From contig PFQF01000028.1 in the NCBI GenBank assembly GCA_002793435.1, positions 1 to 35,137 of the forward strand: DNA of 35,137 bases. The letters run 5' to 3'. This stretch comes from Candidatus Berkelbacteria bacterium CG_4_10_14_0_2_um_filter_35_9_33_12. Lineage in GTDB: Bacteria > Patescibacteriota > UBA1384 > GWA2-35-9. Below the pieces are notes generated by a model, which worked only from the letters and a program-made list of their open reading frames with translations, was not told the origin of the DNA and did no database searches. Of the stretch, positions 1-7,090 are shown piece after piece (the stretch's first letter is position 1; every line of letters starts with the position of its first letter). Both the position numbers and the translations under genes were made by a program.

Positions 1-105
1 AAACAATATCAAAATATTAAATTCTAAATTCCAAACTGTTTATTATTTTGTATTTTGATATTAGATATTGTTTAGAGTTTAGATATTAGGATTTAGAGTT
101 TGATA
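1..105. repeat. AT-rich palindromic intergenic repeat, copy 1 (left end cut by window)
   Basis: Downstream flank of recF. It is built from the words AAATTCTAAATTCC, CAATATCAAAAT, ATTGTTTAGA and ATTAGGATTTAG, which recur as forward and reverse-complement halves in copies at about 1122-1260, 4907-5040 and 15246-15372. The two halves can pair imperfectly, giving a long hairpin around a central CAAACTGTTT-like core. It is non-coding. Similarity was judged by eye. Confidence 0.75.
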
Positions 106-1115
106 ATTTCTCCTTCAATCTCTTGCTCCTCTATCGAACTCAAAATCACCTGTCCGTTTTTAGTTGTGTCTAAAACCAACTTCTGATTATCTTTGTCTAA
201 TTCTGAAAAAATATCGTCTAAAAGTAAAATGACCAATTTATTCTTAATTTGGCTTTCAAGCAACTCTTTCTCAGCTAACTTTAAAAAAATTATAGCCGTT
301 TTTTGTTGCCCTCGAGAGCCAAAATTAGCCAAATTTTTACCCTTAAAATTGATCAAAAGGTCATCATGGTGTGATCCGATAGTTGTATGATTATATTTAA
401 TGTCTATTTTTCTCTGTTGACTCAAAGTTTCCTGATTAATTAATGTTAATTTGGGGACGATTTTTAGCGATCTAAAATCGCTCTTACCCAATCCAATAAT
501 TCGTTGGTAATTTTCTTGAAGAAGCTTAAAAAATTCAACTCTTTTTTGATTAATTTTTCTATTTAAGATGACTAATTGTTCGTCCCAAATATCTAATAAA
601 TTTTCATTTAAGCGATTGACTGAAATTAAAAAGAGTTGCCGGTTGCGTTGTTTAATGACTCTATTATATTCAACTAAATCTTTTAGATAAATCTTGGAAT
701 ATTGGCAAATTGCCGAGTTAATAAATTTTCTCCGATAACTAGGGCTACCTAATAAAATATTTAGATCATCTTCCCAAAAAAGAACAGTTGGTATTTCTCC
801 AATTAGTTTAGAAACTGGAACCTTATTTTTATTTATCGAAACAGTTTTTTTATCAGAAAAATTAACAAAAATCTCTTTTTTATCACCATCATTATTTTCA
901 AAACTAGATTTTAAATTAAAATATTCGTTCTCATTATTAATCAAATATTTTTCTCTTTTAACCCGAAAACTTTTAAAGATTGATGAATATCGAATTGCTT
1001 CTAATAAATTACTTTTTCCTGACCCGTTTTTACCAATTATTTGAGTCTTTTCTGAAAATTTAAAACTCTTTTTTTTAAAAGACCTGAAATTTTCTAAAGT
1101 AATTTTATTTAACAT
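93..1115 (-). CDS. recF: DNA replication and repair protein RecF
   Basis: RecF is an ABC-type ATPase that binds gapped DNA and, with RecO and RecR, helps load RecA at stalled forks. At 340 residues it is slightly shorter than the usual 360-370. The N-terminus reads KITLENFRSF, typical of RecF. A Walker A (GKNGSGKS) lies at residues 28-35. Near the C-terminus come an ABC signature-like GSRGQQK and a Walker B ending in LLLDDIFSELD. The ATG start is in the expected place relative to the first beta strand. It follows dnaN on the same strand but is separated from it by about 150 bp of palindromic repeat, so it may have its own promoter. The order dnaA-dnaN-recF is the conserved origin arrangement. 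Confidence 0.96.
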   Translation of the reverse strand: MLNKITLENFRSFKKKSFKFSEKTQIIGKNGSGKSNLLEAIRYSSIFKSFRVKREKYLINNENEYFNLKSSFENNDGDKKEIFVNFSDKKTVSINKNKVPVSKLIGEIPTVLFWEDDLNILLGSPSYRRKFINSAICQYSKIYLKDLVEYNRVIKQRNRQLFLISVNRLNENLLDIWDEQLVILNRKINQKRVEFFKLLQENYQRIIGLGKSDFRSLKIVPKLTLINQETLSQQRKIDIKYNHTTIGSHHDDLLINFKGKNLANFGSRGQQKTAIIFLKLAEKELLESQIKNKLVILLLDDIFSELDKDNQKLVLDTTKNGQVILSSIEEQEIEGEIIKL

Positions 1116-1121
1116 AAATAT

Positions 1122-1260
1122 GAGTTAAATCCTAAATCCTAATTTCTAAACTCTAAACAATATCTAATATCAAAATACAAAATATTAAACAGTTTGAAAT
1201 TTAGAATTTAATATTTTGAATTTGTTTAGATATTAGATATTAGGATTTAGGATTTAAATT
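1122..1260. repeat. AT-rich palindromic intergenic repeat, copy 2
   Basis: Fills the recF-dnaN gap. The left half (AAATCCTAAATCCTAA, then CTAAACAATATCTAATATC) is close to the reverse complement of the right half (GATATTAGGATTTAGG and similar), so the element is one long imperfect inverted repeat of about 139 bp. It closely matches the copy at 4907-5040. Confidence 0.8.
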
Positions 1261-1264
1261 TGTA

Positions 1265-2374
1265 TTATTCTTCCTTCTCTTCCACTTTAAGTGGCATAAC
1301 AATATAGATAAAGTTATTTATTTCACTCGAACCTATCTTAACTGGACTCGACGGACCATTAAGTAAAAGTGTAATTTTTTGACAATTAATTTTATCTAAT
1401 AGTTCTAAAATAAATTTAACATTAAAAGTAATTCTCACATCTTCTCCATTAATTTCAGTATTGACTTTAGAAATATTTTCCCCGAATTGGTCGGAACGAG
1501 CAATAATGGTTAAATTTTTGTCTTTAATTTTAAAAACTACATTCCCTGAATTATCTCGGCTGAACGATTGTGCTAGTTTTAAACTGTCAATTAATTCTTT
1601 TTTTTCAATTGTAATATCGGTCTTAAAACTACTCGGAATAATTTCTTTATACTCGGGAAAATTACCTGAAATTAATTTCGAAATAATTGTCGTTTTAGGA
1701 TCGTTTATTTCAATTTGATTTGATGAAATATTTAACTCAATCTTGGAATCATCTTTAGTAAAAATTTTAACTAATTCTAAGACAGTTGTTGCTGGAATTA
1801 ATATTTCCACTTCATCATCAACCCCAATATCGGTTAAAGTAATTTCTGCTAATCTATAACTATCTGTCCCGACTAAAGTTAATTGATTATGTATTATTTT
1901 CAAATAAACGCCAGTTAATACCGGTCTGGTTTCGTCAATAGCGCAAGCAAAAACAACTTTTTCTAAAGCGGAAAAAAATTCATTTTTATCTAATTTTATT
2001 TTTAAACCATCTTCACTACCTGGGATTGGTGGAAAATCATTGACTGAGAGTGTGTTTAATGAAGCATTGTTTTTTTCAGAAATAAGATTAAATTTAGTCC
2101 CATCTAATTCTAAAGAAATATTATTATCTTTATTTAACGAAACAAATTCATACATTAAACGAGCCGGAACGGTTAATTTGCCACTATTTTTTACATTCGC
2201 TCCAATTTTTGTAACAACCGCCATCTCTAAATTGGTACTAGAAAGAATTAATTTTCCGTTACTAGCTTCGATCAAAACATTATTCAAAATCGGTAAAATT
2301 GTATTTCTACCCGTAACTCGTGAAATTATCGCTAATCCGCTCACTAAATTTTCAGATAAACATATAGCTTTCAT
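1265..2374 (-). CDS. dnaN: DNA polymerase III beta subunit (sliding clamp)
   Basis: DnaN forms the ring-shaped dimer that tethers the replicative polymerase to DNA. The 369-residue length is normal for three clamp domains. Recognisable features include the N-terminal LSRVTGR-type segment (here IISRVTGRNTILPILNNVLIEA), the GTDSYRLA motif around residue 170, and a C-terminal YIVMPLKV, the usual end of the clamp (MPMR/MPLK). The ATG start gives a standard N-terminus. It sits downstream of dnaA on the same strand, across a 292-bp gap that holds DnaA boxes. A candidate -10 (TATAGA) lies some 60 bases upstream, so it is not leaderless. Confidence 0.97.
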   Translation of the reverse strand: MKAICLSENLVSGLAIISRVTGRNTILPILNNVLIEASNGKLILSSTNLEMAVVTKIGANVKNSGKLTVPARLMYEFVSLNKDNNISLELDGTKFNLISEKNNASLNTLSVNDFPPIPGSEDGLKIKLDKNEFFSALEKVVFACAIDETRPVLTGVYLKIIHNQLTLVGTDSYRLAEITLTDIGVDDEVEILIPATTVLELVKIFTKDDSKIELNISSNQIEINDPKTTIISKLISGNFPEYKEIIPSSFKTDITIEKKELIDSLKLAQSFSRDNSGNVVFKIKDKNLTIIARSDQFGENISKVNTEINGEDVRITFNVKFILELLDKINCQKITLLLNGPSSPVKIGSSEINNFIYIVMPLKVEEKEE

Positions 2375-2666
2375 TTTTTAGTTTTGTTTAAAGATTTAGA
2401 AATTAGTTATGGTTTAGTAGTTAGTATCTATACTTACAGTCTAATAACTTATTCTCTTTTCTTTATTATTAACTTCTTTTTAAATAATTAGTAGTAATAG
2501 TAAAGGTTGTGAATATGTGGACTGAACCATAATTTTGGGTGTGTATAAATACCATTTATGTGTGATTATATATGTTTGTAAATATGTTGATAACTAATTT
2601 AAAATTTAAAAATTAAAAATTAAAAACATTATTCACAAGTTATTAACAAGTTATACACAACTTTAA
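2375..2666. other. Probable oriC element between dnaN and dnaA (AT-rich unwinding region plus DnaA boxes)
   Basis: This non-coding gap holds an AT-only stretch (about 2596-2628) directly followed by three 11-bp direct repeats at 2629-2639, 2640-2650 and 2651-2661. They begin TTATTCACA, TTATTAACA and TTATACACA; the first and third match the DnaA box TTATNCACA and the second has one mismatch. An inverted perfect box (TGTGTATAA) lies at 2540-2548. Helically phased boxes next to an AT-rich segment resemble an origin-unwinding region. In Bacillus the unwinding site also lies between dnaA and dnaN. Box matches are seen; origin function is inferred. Confidence 0.65.
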
Positions 2667-4001
2667 TTATATTATGCTCAGTTTCTGTTCTATTTCTTCA
2701 ATCTGTTTCATTAATTCAATATCTTCATTAACTTTTTTAGCAATTAATTTTTCACCGTGCATAATTGTAGTATGGTCTTTCCCGCCTAATATAGCTCCAA
2801 TCTTTGGATAAGACATTTTGGTTCTTTTTTTTAAAATAAACATACAGATTTGGCGGGGTAAAACTAAATTATGCGTTCTTCTTTTTGATATTAATTCATC
2901 TTTGGTAATTCCGTAATAGAGTGAAACCACCTCAATTAATTTTTCAGGGGTTTCACCTTTATTGTCGGAAATTAAATCTTTTAATGATTGTTTGGTTGAT
3001 TCGAGCGAGATTTCAATTCCTAATAATTTAGCATCCGTCACAACTTTTGTTAAAGCACCTTCTAATTCACGTATATTTTTGGTTATATATCTTGCAATAT
3101 ACTCCAAAACTTCTGTTTCTATTTTCTTTTTTATAACACTGGCTTTGATTTCTAAAACTGCCATTCTGGTTTCAAAATCAGGTTGAGATATATCAACAAT
3201 CATACCCCATGCCAAGCGAGATGAAATTCGTTCCTCCAGATCAGGAATAGCTTTTGGTACTCTGTCAGAAGTCATCACAATTTGGTGATTGGTTTGATGG
3301 AGTGAATTAAAAGTGTGAAAAAATTCTTCTTGAGTGCCTTCTTTCTTCGATAAAAACTGAATATCGTCAATTAAAAAAATATCGGTTTGGCGATATTTTC
3401 GCTTAAATTCATCCATCTTTTTAGCTTTAATAGCGTTTATATATTCATTAGCAAAATGTTCACAGGAAACATAGAGAATTTTCGCTTCCGGCTTATTTTT
3501 TTTAATTGCATTACCAATTGCTTGGAGCAAATGGGTTTTGCCCAAACCAACTCCACCATAGATAAACAGTGGATTATGCTCTAAGCCAGGATTTTCTGCT
3601 ACCGCTTGACTAGTTGCATAAGCGAGACGATTTGATTGACCAATAACAAAAGTTTCAAAAACATAATTGGGATTTAAATTATGTTTTGGCTTGACAGAAG
3701 CATAATTATTATTTTGTGTACCTATTGAAAATAACAATCTTTCATTACTTGGTTTTTTGTTATTAATCACAAATTCAACACTTTTGATATCGTTTAAGTA
3801 TTTACGGAGTGTTTTAACAATTATTGAGTGATATTTTTTGTCTAGCCAAGTTTTAACAAAAGTACTCGGGACCGACACGATTACATGGCAATTTTTGTAG
3901 TTAGTCAGTTTGGTATCTTTGATCCAAGTTTTAAAATTGGCTTTGGATAAAGTAACTTCAAGTTCACCTAAAGTATTTTGCCATATTTCTTCTAAGTTCA
4001 T
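2667..4001 (-). CDS. dnaA: Chromosomal replication initiator DnaA
   Basis: DnaA binds origin boxes, oligomerises with ATP and opens the origin. From the ATG at 4001 it is 444 residues. Domain I starts MNLEEIWQNTLGELE. The AAA+ domain has Walker A GGVGLGKT at 149-156 and Walker B FLIDDIQF at about 209-216. The domain IV helix-turn-helix carries the DnaA signature DHTTIMHG near residue 409. A GTG at 4019 would add six residues (MLILFH), but the ATG at 4001 gives the conserved N-terminus. Upstream on this strand a TATTAT lies five bases before the ATG, so a leaderless or near-leaderless message is possible but weaker than the cases listed elsewhere. DnaA boxes flank the gene, so autoregulation is likely. 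Confidence 0.97.
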   Translation of the reverse strand: MNLEEIWQNTLGELEVTLSKANFKTWIKDTKLTNYKNCHVIVSVPSTFVKTWLDKKYHSIIVKTLRKYLNDIKSVEFVINNKKPSNERLLFSIGTQNNNYASVKPKHNLNPNYVFETFVIGQSNRLAYATSQAVAENPGLEHNPLFIYGGVGLGKTHLLQAIGNAIKKNKPEAKILYVSCEHFANEYINAIKAKKMDEFKRKYRQTDIFLIDDIQFLSKKEGTQEEFFHTFNSLHQTNHQIVMTSDRVPKAIPDLEERISSRLAWGMIVDISQPDFETRMAVLEIKASVIKKKIETEVLEYIARYITKNIRELEGALTKVVTDAKLLGIEISLESTKQSLKDLISDNKGETPEKLIEVVSLYYGITKDELISKRRTHNLVLPRQICMFILKKRTKMSYPKIGAILGGKDHTTIMHGEKLIAKKVNEDIELMKQIEEIEQKLSII

Positions 4002-4019
4002 ATGAAATAATATTAACAC

Positions 4020-4183
4020 ACACGAACTACTTTACAAGTTATCCACAGATTTGTCAAAGATTGTGGAAATCAACCCGTTGCGGGTCTGTGGATAGTGCTG
4101 TGGAGAACTTTCGGTTAATTACCAATTTTAAATAACAAATTTTAATTTAATATCAAATGATTAAATTTCAAATTAATATAATA
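4020..4183. other. DnaA-box cluster upstream of dnaA (possible second half of oriC)
   Basis: The dnaA-rpmH divergent gap contains a perfect box TTATCCACA at 4039-4047 and inverted near-matches at about 4062-4070 (TGTGGAAAT), 4087-4095 (TGTGGATAG) and 4099-4107 (TGTGGAGAA). Together with the boxes beyond dnaA this gives a bipartite layout like that of Bacillus. It may also repress dnaA transcription. Box matches are seen; function is inferred. Confidence 0.6.
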
Positions 4184-4212
4184 TTGACCAACACAACTTA
4201 ATAAGCTATAGT
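4184..4212 (+). promoter_or_regulatory. rpmH promoter, leaderless geometry
   Basis: TTGACC (4184-4189), a 17-base spacer and TATAGT (4207-4212). The ATG of rpmH at 4219 starts exactly where transcription would begin, six bases after the -10. No Shine-Dalgarno sequence is present. Confidence 0.75.
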
Positions 4213-4218
4213 ATGTTT

Positions 4219-4356
4219 ATGCCTAAAAGAACTTACAAACCTAAAAAAAGAGTCACTAAAAGAGAGCACGGTTTTATGAAACGTATGGCGACTAAAGCTG
4301 GTCGCAATGTATTAAAACGCCGTCGAGCTAAGGGAAGAAAGCAGTTAAGTCGCTAA
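4219..4356 (+). CDS. rpmH: Large ribosomal subunit protein bL34
   Basis: The 45-residue product begins [14 protein letters not shown] and continues [20 protein letters not shown], the bL34 signature (HGF, M.T..GR.VL..RR.KGR). It is a very basic protein buried in the 50S subunit. A second in-frame ATG at 4213 would add MF, but the start at 4219 matches the family and coincides with the predicted transcription start. It is the first gene of the rpmH-rnpA-yidD-yidC cluster, diverging from dnaA as in most bacteria. rnpA begins one base after its stop. Confidence 0.95.
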   Translation: MPKRTYKPKKRVTKREHGFMKRMATKAGRNVLKRRRAKGRKQLSR

Positions 4357-4357
4357 T

Positions 4358-4693
4358 ATGTTAGCTAAAAACAACCGACTTAGAGATAAAAAAAAGATCT
4401 CTTACATTTTCAAAAAAGGCAAACGAACCAATGGCTCGTTCTTTTCACTTGTTTATCTACCGTCGGGTGAAAATAATTTTAAAGCAGTTTTTTTGATTGC
4501 TAAAAAAGTCTCCCAAAAAGCTACTCGGCGCAACCGAATACGGAGGCTATTATCTGAATCGGTGCGCTTAATTCAAAAAGAAAAAAACTTGCCCAAGATT
4601 AATTTAGTTGTTCGGGTTTTGTTCGACCCAAAAGATGTCAAGTTGGATAATATAAAAAAGGATTTTGAAAAATGTTTCGAAAAATTATCCTGA
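4358..4693 (+). CDS. rnpA: Ribonuclease P protein component
   Basis: RnpA is the protein cofactor of RNase P, which trims tRNA 5' ends. The 111-residue product has the expected N-terminal NRLRDKKKISYIFKKGKR, a central beta sheet, and the RNA-binding RNR motif (KATRRNRIRRLLSE) around residues 53-66. The start lies immediately after the rpmH stop and the end overlaps yidD by 22 bases, so rpmH, rnpA and yidD are surely co-transcribed and translationally coupled. The C-terminus ends FEKCFEKLS, typical length for the family. Confidence 0.96.
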   Translation: MLAKNNRLRDKKKISYIFKKGKRTNGSFFSLVYLPSGENNFKAVFLIAKKVSQKATRRNRIRRLLSESVRLIQKEKNLPKINLVVRVLFDPKDVKLDNIKKDFEKCFEKLS

Positions 4694-4905
4694 AATTCAT
4701 CGGTTTTTACCAAAAAACTTTATCCCCCGATAAAGGTTATTTCAAAAAATATTTTCCTGCTGGCTATTGTCCATTTACTCCTCATTGTTCTGACTATTGC
4801 TATCAAGCAGTTGAAAAATATGGTAGTCTAAAAGGACTGGCAAAATGTGCCGGGCGTGTTGTTCGTTGTCACCCGTGGACGAAAGGTGGAAAAGACCCAG
4901 TCTAA
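4672..4905 (+). CDS. yidD: Membrane protein insertion efficiency factor YidD
   Basis: This 77-residue protein has the YidD pattern: an N-terminal amphipathic helix (FRKIILKFIGFYQKTLSP), then YCPFTPHCSDYCYQAVEKYG with conserved cysteines, then GRVVRCHPWTKGGKDPV. YidD lies at the inner face of the membrane and aids YidC/Sec insertion. Its start is inside rnpA in another frame, as is common for this pair. A palindromic repeat separates it from yidC. Confidence 0.95.
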   Translation: MFRKIILKFIGFYQKTLSPDKGYFKKYFPAGYCPFTPHCSDYCYQAVEKYGSLKGLAKCAGRVVRCHPWTKGGKDPV

Positions 4906-4906
4906 T

Positions 4907-5040
4907 AAATTCTAAATCCTAAATCCTAATATCTAAACTCTAAACAATATCTAATATCAAAATACAAAATAATAAACAGTTTGGAATTTAGAATTTAATA
5001 TTTTGATATTGTTTAGAAATTAGGATTTAGGATTTATGAT
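4907..5040. repeat. AT-rich palindromic intergenic repeat, copy 3
   Basis: Lies between yidD and yidC. It starts CTAAATCCTAAATCCTAATA and ends ATTAGGATTTAGGATTTA, reverse complements of each other, around a core AAACAGTTTGGAATTTAG. It is near-identical to copy 2 over most of its length. The yidC start codon follows within about ten bases. Confidence 0.8.
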
Positions 5041-5049
5041 TTTAAAAAA

Positions 5050-5862
5050 ATGAAATATTTTCTAAAAATTGTATTATACAATCCCCTCTATAACCTTTTA
5101 ATTGGTTTAACCTTGATAATACCCGGTCATTCGGTCGGCTGGGCAATTATTATTATTACCATATTAATTCGTTTATTTTTATTAATCCCCTCTTCGAAAT
5201 CAATCCATCAGCAAAAAAAGATTCAAGAAATTCAACCTCAACTTCAAAAACTGAAAGAGGAGTATAAAGACGATCAAAAAAAATTGACTCAAAAAACTCT
5301 AGCTCTCTATAAAAAATATAAAATCAATCCTATTGGTTCATGCTTACCGCTTTTAATTCAAGTGCCGATTTTAATTATTCTTTATCAAGTTTTTATTCGT
5401 GGATTATCAACTGCCAGTTTTAATAGTCTCTATCCATTTATTTCCCAGCCCGAGAGTCTGAACACTATTTTTTTTGGTTTAGATTTAACCAAACCTGATT
5501 TATGGGTTTTGCCGATTTTAGCCGGAGTATCGCAATTTTTCCAATCTTGGCAACTGCAACCCAAAGTAAAAAATCAATCCGTTGCTAACGATCCGAGCAC
5601 TATGATGATGAAGCAGATGATGCATGTTTTCCCGGTGATAACAGTTTTGATCAGCCGATCGTTGCCTTCTGCTCTACCAATCTATTGGGTGGTTTCTACC
5701 CTGTTTTCAATCATTCAACAGCAATCAATTTTATCTAAAAAAACCAAAGAGATTACAAGCAATGTTGTGGTTGAAATGGATGGAAATAAAGAGGTTAAAA
5801 AAGAGAGCGAAACATTCAAATCTAAAAAAGGCACTACAATAACTATCCGAAAAAAATCCTAA
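5050..5862 (+). CDS. yidC: Membrane protein insertase YidC/Oxa1
   Basis: YidC inserts and folds membrane proteins. The 270-residue product is the short form without the large periplasmic domain of proteobacterial YidC. Features run: a first hydrophobic segment (about 8-25), a second (about 30-48) with the conserved Arg after ILI, a charged cytoplasmic coiled-coil hairpin (IQEIQPQLQKLKEEYKDDQKK, about 60-80), the NPIGSCLPLLIQVPILIILYQVF membrane segment, and two or three later helices including PSALPIYWVVSTLFSIIQQ. The C-terminus is Lys-rich, as expected for ribosome contact. It completes the rpmH-rnpA-yidD-yidC order. A Jag/KhpB gene, which often follows, is absent here. Confidence 0.94.
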   Translation: MKYFLKIVLYNPLYNLLIGLTLIIPGHSVGWAIIIITILIRLFLLIPSSKSIHQQKKIQEIQPQLQKLKEEYKDDQKKLTQKTLALYKKYKINPIGSCLPLLIQVPILIILYQVFIRGLSTASFNSLYPFISQPESLNTIFFGLDLTKPDLWVLPILAGVSQFFQSWQLQPKVKNQSVANDPSTMMMKQMMHVFPVITVLISRSLPSALPIYWVVSTLFSIIQQQSILSKKTKEITSNVVVEMDGNKEVKKESETFKSKKGTTITIRKKS

Positions 5863-5889
5863 ACGCTGGACGCTAAATCCTAAACGCTA

Positions 5890-5895
5890 TATAAT
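5890..5895 (+). promoter_or_regulatory. -10 box of the 5902 gene, leaderless geometry
   Basis: TATAAT ends six bases before the ATG at 5902. The preceding 30 bases are a fragment of the CTAAATCC-type repeat (two copies of CTAAACGCT/CTAAATCC), so the repeat may have supplied the promoter. No convincing -35 was found. Confidence 0.55.
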
Positions 5896-5901
5896 ATAAA
5901 T

Positions 5902-6210
5902 ATGCAAGGAGAGGAAACACAAAACCCGGTTAAGGATCAATTAAAGTCGATACCCACCTCGGAGGTGACCGAAGGGCTCCTACGAGGTGAAAAAAACGGT
6001 ATTTCTGACGGACCTTATACACTCGATGAATTAATGGGTGAAGAATTTCGCCCTAAAGAAATAGAATCTCCTGATTCTAAACCTAAATCCCTAAATTCCT
6101 CCATTCCTAAACCCTTGCCGTCAAAACACCTAGATTCTCTAAGGCAAAACACCGGTATTCCGACAAGACCGCTAACTATCGGATCAAAAAAAATTGATAT
6201 TTCCCCTTAA
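5902..6210 (+). CDS. Uncharacterised hydrophilic protein, 102 residues
   Basis: I do not recognise this protein. It is acidic at the N-terminus, has a segment SDGPYTLDELMGEEFRP (about 35-51), and then becomes a Pro/Ser/Lys-rich, probably disordered tail (residues 55-102). The DNA under residues 53-68 contains CTAAACCTAAATCCCTAAA, which resembles the repeat family of this genome, so part of the tail may be repeat-derived. There are no membrane segments or cysteines. It occupies the place after yidC where jag often lies, but no KH or R3H motif is visible. It has its own -10 box and is followed by a strong terminator. Confidence 0.65.
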   Translation: MQGEETQNPVKDQLKSIPTSEVTEGLLRGEKNGISDGPYTLDELMGEEFRPKEIESPDSKPKSLNSSIPKPLPSKHLDSLRQNTGIPTRPLTIGSKKIDISP

Positions 6211-6232
6211 CCTACTTGACCTACCCAACCTG
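6209..6232. repeat. Short ACCTAC-type repeat
   Basis: AACCTACTTGACCTACCCAA-like run just after the 5902 gene. The same pyrimidine-rich word family recurs at about 6951-6987, 8489-8520, 9861-9897 (as the complement), 10238-10277 (inside a coding frame), 10461-10477 and 11691-11722, so it is clustered in a 5.5-kb region. Confidence 0.55.
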
Positions 6233-6242
6233 CTCTTATTAG

Positions 6243-6272
6243 AAAAACCCCCCTGCGAATGCGGGGGTTTTT
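6243..6272. terminator. Bidirectional rho-independent terminator
   Basis: AAAAACCCCC pairs with GGGGGTTTTT around a small GC-GAAT-GC top. It has T runs on both strands, so it can end the 5902 gene (plus) and the convergent NYN gene (minus). Confidence 0.85.
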
Positions 6273-6287
6273 GTATTTGATAAAGCA

Positions 6288-6884
6288 TTAAAACGATCGT
6301 TGCTTTTTTCTCAATCGTCTTGAAGGTTGTTGATTTTCATTTTTTCTATGATTTGTGTGTCGTTTCTTGCCGGTCGGACCGATTCTTTTTTTTCTTGACA
6401 AGATATCTTCGGCAATAAATGGTCTTAATTCTCTTAGGTCAATTAATTTAAAGCCATTACCGAAATAATCGTGATTCAAAACTTCCTTAATTGCATAAAC
6501 TTCAATCTTTTTTTGATGATCTTGATGAGCGTGATTAAGATTGTCAAAATACCCACCATCACCTGCAATAAGCACAATTGTGTCAACATCATCTCGGTTA
6601 GAAAAGTATTCAATTTCTTCCTGAAGAAGATAATCAATATCCTGATCAATGTATTGACCGCAAATAACTTTCAAATGGTACTTGCGTTTTAGTTTACGGT
6701 GAAAACAACGGATTGAATTAGAGTGGGGTAATTTGCAAAAAATAGTTTTTGCGACAACTCTTCGTTCCGTTGTCAATATATTTATCAGTTTTAAGTAATC
6801 AACCCGAATTGCCATAATCCGTGCTATATTGTAAAAATTCGGACCATCAATCAAAATAACAATCCTTTCTCTCGAGTCTTCCAC
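6288..6884 (-). CDS. NYN-domain (PIN-like, LabA/DUF88 type) putative ribonuclease
   Basis: The 198-residue product has the NYN-domain pattern of metal-binding acidic residues: VILIDGPNFYNIA at about 9-21 (first Asp) and DTIVLIAGDGGYFDNLNHA at about 100-118 (Asp-x-Asp-like AGDGGYF). NYN domains are PIN-like nucleases, usually acting on RNA. The last 40 residues are strongly basic (RKKRIGPTGKKRHTNHRK), suiting nucleic-acid binding. The start is a GTG: a Shine-Dalgarno GAGGTG lies seven bases before it on the minus strand. Its promoter faces away from the RNase J-like gene, so the two form a divergent pair of RNA-processing genes. The substrate is unknown. Confidence 0.82.
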   Translation of the reverse strand: MEDSRERIVILIDGPNFYNIARIMAIRVDYLKLINILTTERRVVAKTIFCKLPHSNSIRCFHRKLKRKYHLKVICGQYIDQDIDYLLQEEIEYFSNRDDVDTIVLIAGDGGYFDNLNHAHQDHQKKIEVYAIKEVLNHDYFGNGFKLIDLRELRPFIAEDILSRKKRIGPTGKKRHTNHRKNENQQPSRRLRKKQRSF

Positions 6885-6916
6885 ACAGACACCTCACTTT
6901 CAAAGAACTTAACCTA

Positions 6917-6944
6917 AGTATAGACGAATTATTGTATTAGTCAA
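6917..6944 (-). promoter_or_regulatory. Promoter of the NYN gene
   Basis: On the minus strand TTGACT (6944-6939), 16-base spacer, TATACT (6922-6917). The start codon is about 32 bases further on, behind a GAGGTG ribosome binding site. Confidence 0.65.
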
Positions 6945-6950
6945 TATCTT

Positions 6951-6987
6951 TTACCTATAAAACCTATCTAACTTATCAAGCCTATTT
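6951..6987. repeat. Short ACCTAT-type repeat
   Basis: ACCTATAAAACCTATCTAAC and following CTTATCAAGCCTATT, a member of the ACCTAC-like word family, located between the two divergent promoters. Confidence 0.5.
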
Positions 6988-7000
6988 TTGGTGTTTTTAT

Positions 7001-7030
7001 CTTGACAGAAGTCAAGAACTATGCTAAACT
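7001..7030 (+). promoter_or_regulatory. Promoter of the RNase J-like gene with a palindrome over the -35
   Basis: TTGACA (7002-7007), 17-base spacer, TAAACT (7025-7030) with an extended TG just before it. The -35 is embedded in a perfect inverted repeat CTTGAC-AGAA-GTCAAG (7001-7016), which could be an operator or a folded leader element. The ATG is about 55 bases downstream of the predicted start, behind AAAGGA. Confidence 0.65.
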
Positions 7031-7090
7031 CTACTCAATCGCACTTGTACATTGTAGTCAACACTTTTGCCACGAAAGGATGTGGTTTAG

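Noticed and set aside
1-5040. CRISPR array suspected from recurring AT-rich units
   Set aside because: Copies are far apart, imperfect, about 100 bp or more and lie one per intergenic gap; there are no spacers of even length and no cas genes.
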